Source of the DNA: an uncultured Anaerostipes sp.
GTDB lineage: Bacteria > Bacillota > Clostridia > Lachnospirales > Lachnospiraceae
DNA: 9,461 nt
Direction of reading: 5' to 3'
NCBI GenBank assembly: GCA_900756035.1
Contig: CAAEIR010000342.1
Span: 1-9,461, forward strand
The first letter of the stretch is position 1. Every line of letters begins with the position of its first letter. Under the pieces are notes generated by a model that saw nothing but the letters and a program-made list of their open reading frames with translations, ran no database searches and was not told the origin of the DNA. The position numbers were made by a program, and so were the translations under genes. This document shows, in pieces, positions 6,107 through 9,461 of the stretch.

Positions 6107-7379
6107 TGATTGCTTCCATGCCTCCCATATATGGTCTCAACGCTTCCGGAATTCTTACAGAACCATCTTCCTGTAAATTGTTCTCTAAAAATGCGATCAA
6201 CATTCTCGGAGGCGCAACAACGGTATTATTCAATGTATGTGCAAAGTAGTTTCCGTTCTCTCCTTTTACACGAATCTTTAATCTTCTTGCCTGGGCATCT
6301 CCAAGGTTTGAACAGCTTCCTACCTCGAAATACTTCTTCTGTCTCGGAGACCATGCTTCAACATCGACAGATTTTACTTTTAAATCTGCCAGGTCACCGG
6401 AGCAGCATTCTAAAGTTCTTACAGGAATATCCATAGAACGGAATAAGTCTACTGTATTTTTCCAAAGTTTATCATACCATTGTTTGCTTTCTTCCGGTTT
6501 ACATACTACAATCATCTCCTGCTTTTCAAACTGATGAATACGATAAACACCTCTCTCCTCAATACCATGTGCTCCTTTTTCTTTACGGAAACATGGAGAG
6601 TAGCTGGTTAATGTCTGAGGAAGTTTTGCTTCTTCAAGTGTAGTATCGATAAATTTACCAATCATTGAGTGTTCACTGGTTCCGATTAAGTATAAATCTT
6701 CTCCTTCGATTTTATACATCATTGCATCCATTTCATCGAAACTCATAACTCCTGTTACCACATTGCTTCGAATCATAAATGGCGGTACACAATATGTGAA
6801 TCCATGTTCAATCATAAAATCGCGGGCATAGGAAATCACTGCTGAGTGAAGTCTTGCAACATCTCCCATCAAATAGTAAAAACCATTTCCTGCAACTTTT
6901 CTTGCACTATCCAGATCAATTCCATTAAATTTTTCCATGATTTCTGTATGATATGGGATTTCAAAATCCGGAACTACCGGTTCTCCGAACTTTTCAAGTT
7001 CTACATTTTCTGTATCATCTTTTCCGATCGGTACAGATGGATCGATAATATTTGGAATTGTCATCATTATTTTTTGAATTTGCTCTTCTACATCTTTTTC
7101 TCTGGCGCTTAATTCTTCAATGCGGTCTGCCTGAGAAGTTACCTGTTTCTTTACTTCCTCTGCCTCCTCTTTTTTACCCTGTCCCATCAACGCGCCAATT
7201 TGTTTTGATAATTTATTTCGGTTTGCACGTAAAGACTGAACTTCCTGTTTAATTTCCCGATTTTCTTTATCCAATTCAATAACTTCATCTACCAGCGGAA
7301 GCTTTTGATCTTGAAACTTATTTTTAATATTTTCTTTCACTACCTCAGGATTTTCTCTTAAAAATTTAATATCTAACAT
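6093..7379 (-). CDS. serS: Seryl-tRNA synthetase (class II), divergent motif-3 type
   Basis: This enzyme charges tRNA-Ser with serine in the cytoplasm. The product is 428 residues, full length. Residues 1-105 form the tRNA-binding coiled-coil arm. The class II core follows: motif 1 around VPPFMIR (198-204), the serine-site loop GTSEH (233-237), motif 2 CFRKEKGAHG (263-272) continuing to HQFEKQEM, and motif 3 NNTVVAPPRMLIAFLEN (384-400) with Arg392. Common bacterial enzymes have TAE, FRSEAGSAG and NGSGLAVGR at these places, so this is a divergent subtype; TSE and FR-E-GxHG recall archaeal and eukaryotic SerRS. I believe it is widespread in Lachnospiraceae. Start: a TTG at 7391 lies inside the ribosome binding site, so the ATG at 7379, five bases after GGAGGAAATT begins its GGAGG core, is preferred. 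The gap to the DUF4446 gene is 15 bases, too short for a T-box leader. Confidence 0.95.
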   Translation of the reverse strand: MLDIKFLRENPEVVKENIKNKFQDQKLPLVDEVIELDKENREIKQEVQSLRANRNKLSKQIGALMGQGKKEEAEEVKKQVTSQADRIEELSAREKDVEEQIQKIMMTIPNIIDPSVPIGKDDTENVELEKFGEPVVPDFEIPYHTEIMEKFNGIDLDSARKVAGNGFYYLMGDVARLHSAVISYARDFMIEHGFTYCVPPFMIRSNVVTGVMSFDEMDAMMYKIEGEDLYLIGTSEHSMIGKFIDTTLEEAKLPQTLTSYSPCFRKEKGAHGIEERGVYRIHQFEKQEMIVVCKPEESKQWYDKLWKNTVDLFRSMDIPVRTLECCSGDLADLKVKSVDVEAWSPRQKKYFEVGSCSNLGDAQARRLKIRVKGENGNYFAHTLNNTVVAPPRMLIAFLENNLQEDGSVRIPEALRPYMGGMEAINVQK

Positions 7380-7394
7380 AATTTCCTCCAATTT

Positions 7395-7886
7395 CTATTC
7401 TTGAATACATTGTTCTAATGTTATAGATTCTTCTCTTGATAATGCAACATTTGTTTTGCCCTGATTAACTTCTTTTGTATAAACATAAGTTGCATTCTGA
7501 CTGCTGACCCCATTTAACAAGATTCCATTATTATTATAATCCAAAAGGGCTATGACAAAACTTGTTTCACCGCCCATATCTTCAAAAGCATTATACTTAT
7601 ACACTTTTACTTTTGAAAAGCATGTCTTATGTTCTTCATCAATTCTCTGTATTTCCTGTTCGATAAAGTCCTGTTCAATTACAATTTCATTCATTTTCTC
7701 AAATTTCTGAATAATACTCTCTTCCAAAGAAGTTCCATTCTTCCCGGTCAGAAATTTTTCATATCTCTTTTTTAATTTACTGACTTTTACCAGTAAAACA
7801 AGAATTAAAATTAAGGACAGAAGTACTACTCCCGCAAGTCCTATCACGATATATTCCATACCGATGCTATTTATAATCTCGTCCAT
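7395..7886 (-). CDS. DUF4446-family single-pass membrane protein
   Basis: A 163-residue protein of unknown function. One hydrophobic segment (about 12-34) anchors it, followed by a basic stretch (KVSKLKKRYEK), so the rest probably lies in the cytoplasm. A charged helical, probably coiled-coil, region spans about 54-90. The conserved core is KYNAFEDMGGETSF (97-110) followed by ALLDYNNNGILL, which I recognise as the signature of DUF4446. The ATG at 7886 follows AGGAGGAACAGGAA, and that ribosome binding site starts at the stop codon of parB, so the two are tightly linked. The family is repeatedly found after parB near the replication origin of Clostridia; a role in chromosome partition or cell envelope is plausible but unproven. 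Confidence 0.88.
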   Translation of the reverse strand: MDEIINSIGMEYIVIGLAGVVLLSLILILVLLVKVSKLKKRYEKFLTGKNGTSLEESIIQKFEKMNEIVIEQDFIEQEIQRIDEEHKTCFSKVKVYKYNAFEDMGGETSFVIALLDYNNNGILLNGVSSQNATYVYTKEVNQGKTNVALSREESITLEQCIQE

Positions 7887-7898
7887 TTCCTGTTCCTC

Positions 7899-8792
7899 CT
7901 AGATCGATTTTATCATATCCACAATGCGTTCTAATTCATCACGGGAATAATATTCAATTTCTATTTTTCCTTTGTTGTTCTTTCGATTTTTAATATTTAC
8001 TTTGCTCCCAAAGATCTGCTTCATCGTTTCTTCGAGATCTGCATATATGAAATCATGAACATCCTTTTCCTCTGATTTTTTTGTTTTTACTTTCTTTAAA
8101 TCTTTTACTAATTTTTCAATATCTCTTACACTTAGTTTTTCATCGAATACTTTCATTGCAATTTCATATTGCTGATCTCCGTTTTCAATGGCTAGTAACG
8201 CTCTCGCATGTCCGGTACTAATCATCTCCTCCTCCAGCATTTTCTGGACTCTCAAATCTAATTTCAACAGCCGAAGAGAGTTTGTAATAGCAGCCCTGCT
8301 CTTACTTACTTTTGCTGCAACCTGATCCTGCTTTAACTGAAATTCTTCCATCAGACGTTTATAAGCCATTGCTTCTTCGATAGGACTAAGATCTTCTCTC
8401 TGTATATTTTCAATCAGTGCAATTTCTACAGCCTCATTGGCTTTAAAGTCCCGAATAACTACCGGAACCTTTTCAAGCCCTGCAAGTTTTGCTGCTCTCC
8501 ATCTTCTCTCACCGGCAATAATTTCATAAAACTCCCCTTTCTTATTTACAAGAATGGGTTGTAAAATACCGAACTGTTTAATAGAATCTGCCAGTTCCTG
8601 AAGACTGTCTTCATCAAACTGATTACGAGGCTGATCTGGATTTGGTTCAATTTTATTAATCGGAAGTGTACTCTCTTTTTCAGCTAATTCTTCACTTTTA
8701 TTTTTCTTTTCTTCCTTTTCCTCATTTACAATCGGTGTATTAGGAATTAATGTATTCAATCCCCTGCCAAGCCCTTTTCTCTTTGCTGTCAC
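7899..8792 (-). CDS. parB: Chromosome partition protein ParB (Spo0J)
   Basis: A 297-residue DNA-binding CTPase that loads at parS sites, spreads on DNA and recruits SMC near the origin. The N-terminal KRKGLGRGLNTLIP stretch (4-17) is the usual ParA-interacting segment. The ParB/Srx domain (about 42-135) has the CTP-binding motifs GERRWRAA (94-101) and ENIQRED (128-134). A helix-turn-helix (about 152-178, QDQVAAKVSKSRAAITNSL) recognises parS. The lysine-rich linker (232-245) leads to the C-terminal dimerisation domain (about 246-297). The start is GTG at 8792, overlapping the last base of the parA stop (TAGTG), with AGGAGGTGA 6 bases upstream in the parA codons. No parS-like sequence (TGTTNCACGTGAAACA) was found in the window. 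Confidence 0.95.
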   Translation of the reverse strand: MTAKRKGLGRGLNTLIPNTPIVNEEKEEKKNKSEELAEKESTLPINKIEPNPDQPRNQFDEDSLQELADSIKQFGILQPILVNKKGEFYEIIAGERRWRAAKLAGLEKVPVVIRDFKANEAVEIALIENIQREDLSPIEEAMAYKRLMEEFQLKQDQVAAKVSKSRAAITNSLRLLKLDLRVQKMLEEEMISTGHARALLAIENGDQQYEIAMKVFDEKLSVRDIEKLVKDLKKVKTKKSEEKDVHDFIYADLEETMKQIFGSKVNIKNRKNNKGKIEIEYYSRDELERIVDMIKSI

Positions 8793-9461
8793 TAATTGTC
8801 ACCTCCATTTTCAATCACTTCTTCTGCAAGAAGTCCATAACTCTCTGCACCAACAGAACGTGCATCATACAGATTAATTGGAAGTCCATGACTTGGAGCC
8901 TCTGCCAGACGTACATTTCTTGGAATAATTGTCTTATAAATATTCTGATTCAGATAGGACTTTACATTTTCCACAACCTGAAGAGACAGGTTTGTTCTTG
9001 CATCATACATAGTAAATACAACACCTTCTATCGTCAAATCTGGATTTAAGCTTTTTTGAATAAGCTCAATGGTATAGATCAACTGTGTCAATCCATCCAA
9101 GGCATAAAATTCACATTGAATAGGCACAATTACGGTATTTGCAGCGGTCATAGCATTTACTGTTAACATTCCCAAAGCCGGAGGGCAATCCAATATAATA
9201 AAATCATAGGAATCTCGAACTAACTCCAAATTTTCTTTCATTATAAATTGCATCTTCTCTACAGTCATTAATTCAATTTCAGCACCTGCTAAATTACGGT
9301 TTGCAGGAAGTAATGATAAATTCTCGAATACTTCCTCCCTAATGCATTCTTGTATTGTGCTATCCCCTGTTATAACCTCATATGTAGTCTTATCCAATTC
9401 ATTCTTATCTAATCCTAATCCACTGGTTGTATTTCCTTGCGGGTCCATGTCCACAATGAGT
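8792..9461 (-). CDS. parA: Chromosome partition ATPase ParA (Soj), N-terminus cut by the window edge
   Basis: Walker-type ATPase that works with ParB in origin segregation and, in Firmicutes, in control of replication initiation. About 223 codons are present and the frame stays open to the right edge; the Walker A loop (KGGVGKTT) should lie just beyond it. A GTG at 9454 is internal: the frame before it reads LI-VDMDPQGN, the standard ParA strand, so the gene does not start there. Visible are motif VDMDPQGNTTSGLG near the edge, Walker B FIILDCPPALG, and the conserved end IPRNVRLAEAPSHG followed by YDARSVGAESY. The last codons carry the ribosome binding site of parB. Length and motifs match Soj rather than plasmid-type ParA with an N-terminal extension, although the missing start limits this. 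Confidence 0.94.
   Translation of the reverse strand, partial: LIVDMDPQGNTTSGLGLDKNELDKTTYEVITGDSTIQECIREEVFENLSLLPANRNLAGAEIELMTVEKMQFIMKENLELVRDSYDFIILDCPPALGMLTVNAMTAANTVIVPIQCEFYALDGLTQLIYTIELIQKSLNPDLTIEGVVFTMYDARTNLSLQVVENVKSYLNQNIYKTIIPRNVRLAEAPSHGLPINLYDARSVGAESYGLLAEEVIENGGDN

Noticed and set aside
6110..6436. Plus-strand open frame of 108 codons opposite the end of serS
   Set aside because: It is the complement of conserved SerRS motif 3 codons and has no start signals of its own.
7380..7391. serS start at TTG 7391
   Set aside because: The TTG overlaps the Shine-Dalgarno sequence GGAGG, and the ATG at 7379 gives the usual SerRS N-terminus MLDIKFLREN.
9452..9454. parA start at GTG 9454
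   Set aside because: The frame continues to the window edge, and the residues around it form the internal LIVDMDPQGN strand of ParA; the Walker A loop must lie upstream.
1..9461. parS sites expected near parAB
   Set aside because: Scanning by eye for the CACGTG core of TGTTNCACGTGAAACA found none in the window; sites may lie outside.
1..9461. CRISPR array, tRNA genes or insertion sequences
   Set aside because: No regularly spaced repeats, tRNA cloverleaf signatures, transposase fragments or terminal inverted repeats were seen, and coding sequence fills nearly the whole window.

Overview
The window is AT-rich and its genes follow strong AGGAGG-type ribosome binding sites. The order parA-parB-DUF4446-serS, the TNACA-N4-TGTNA (BceR-type) operator and the protein families all point to a Firmicute of class Clostridia. 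The SerRS sequence most resembles what I recall from Lachnospiraceae. No phage, insertion sequence, CRISPR array, rRNA or tRNA was seen.

Right part (9461 down to 3609, minus strand): seven genes run in one direction, and each junction is an overlap or a gap of at most 15 bases, so they look like one long operon. Its first gene, parA (soj), is cut by the right edge. After it come parB (spo0J), a single-pass membrane protein of the DUF4446 family, serS (seryl-tRNA synthetase of a divergent motif-3 type), an OmpR-family response regulator, a short membrane histidine kinase of the BceS (intramembrane-sensing) type, and a PHP-family histidinol phosphatase. A hairpin with U-tracts on both strands (about 3533-3593) closes this operon and also the convergent plus-strand gene.

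Middle part (2901-3523, plus strand): a 116-residue single-domain cupin with a good sigma-A-type promoter, then a 66-residue acidic protein with three clustered cysteines that I do not recognise. The small gene has its own likely promoter, and a 10-bp perfect inverted repeat fills its leader and takes in the end of its Shine-Dalgarno sequence.

Left part (2724 down to 1, minus strand): an ABC ATPase and an FtsX/BceB-type permease overlap by 11 bases. The permease runs off the left edge. They look like the peptide-antibiotic sensing and detoxification transporter that partners the histidine kinase and response regulator of the right-hand operon. A perfect match to the BceR-box pattern (2815-2828) lies between the divergent promoters of the transporter and the cupin, so the regulator probably controls the transporter and perhaps the cupin.

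Most of the window is recognisable. The less ordinary points are the Bce-like module split across two transcription units with its regulators embedded in a chromosome partition/serS operon, the shared operator facing the cupin, the cysteine-bearing small protein with its structured leader, and the divergent SerRS. I found no clear evidence of an entirely new system.
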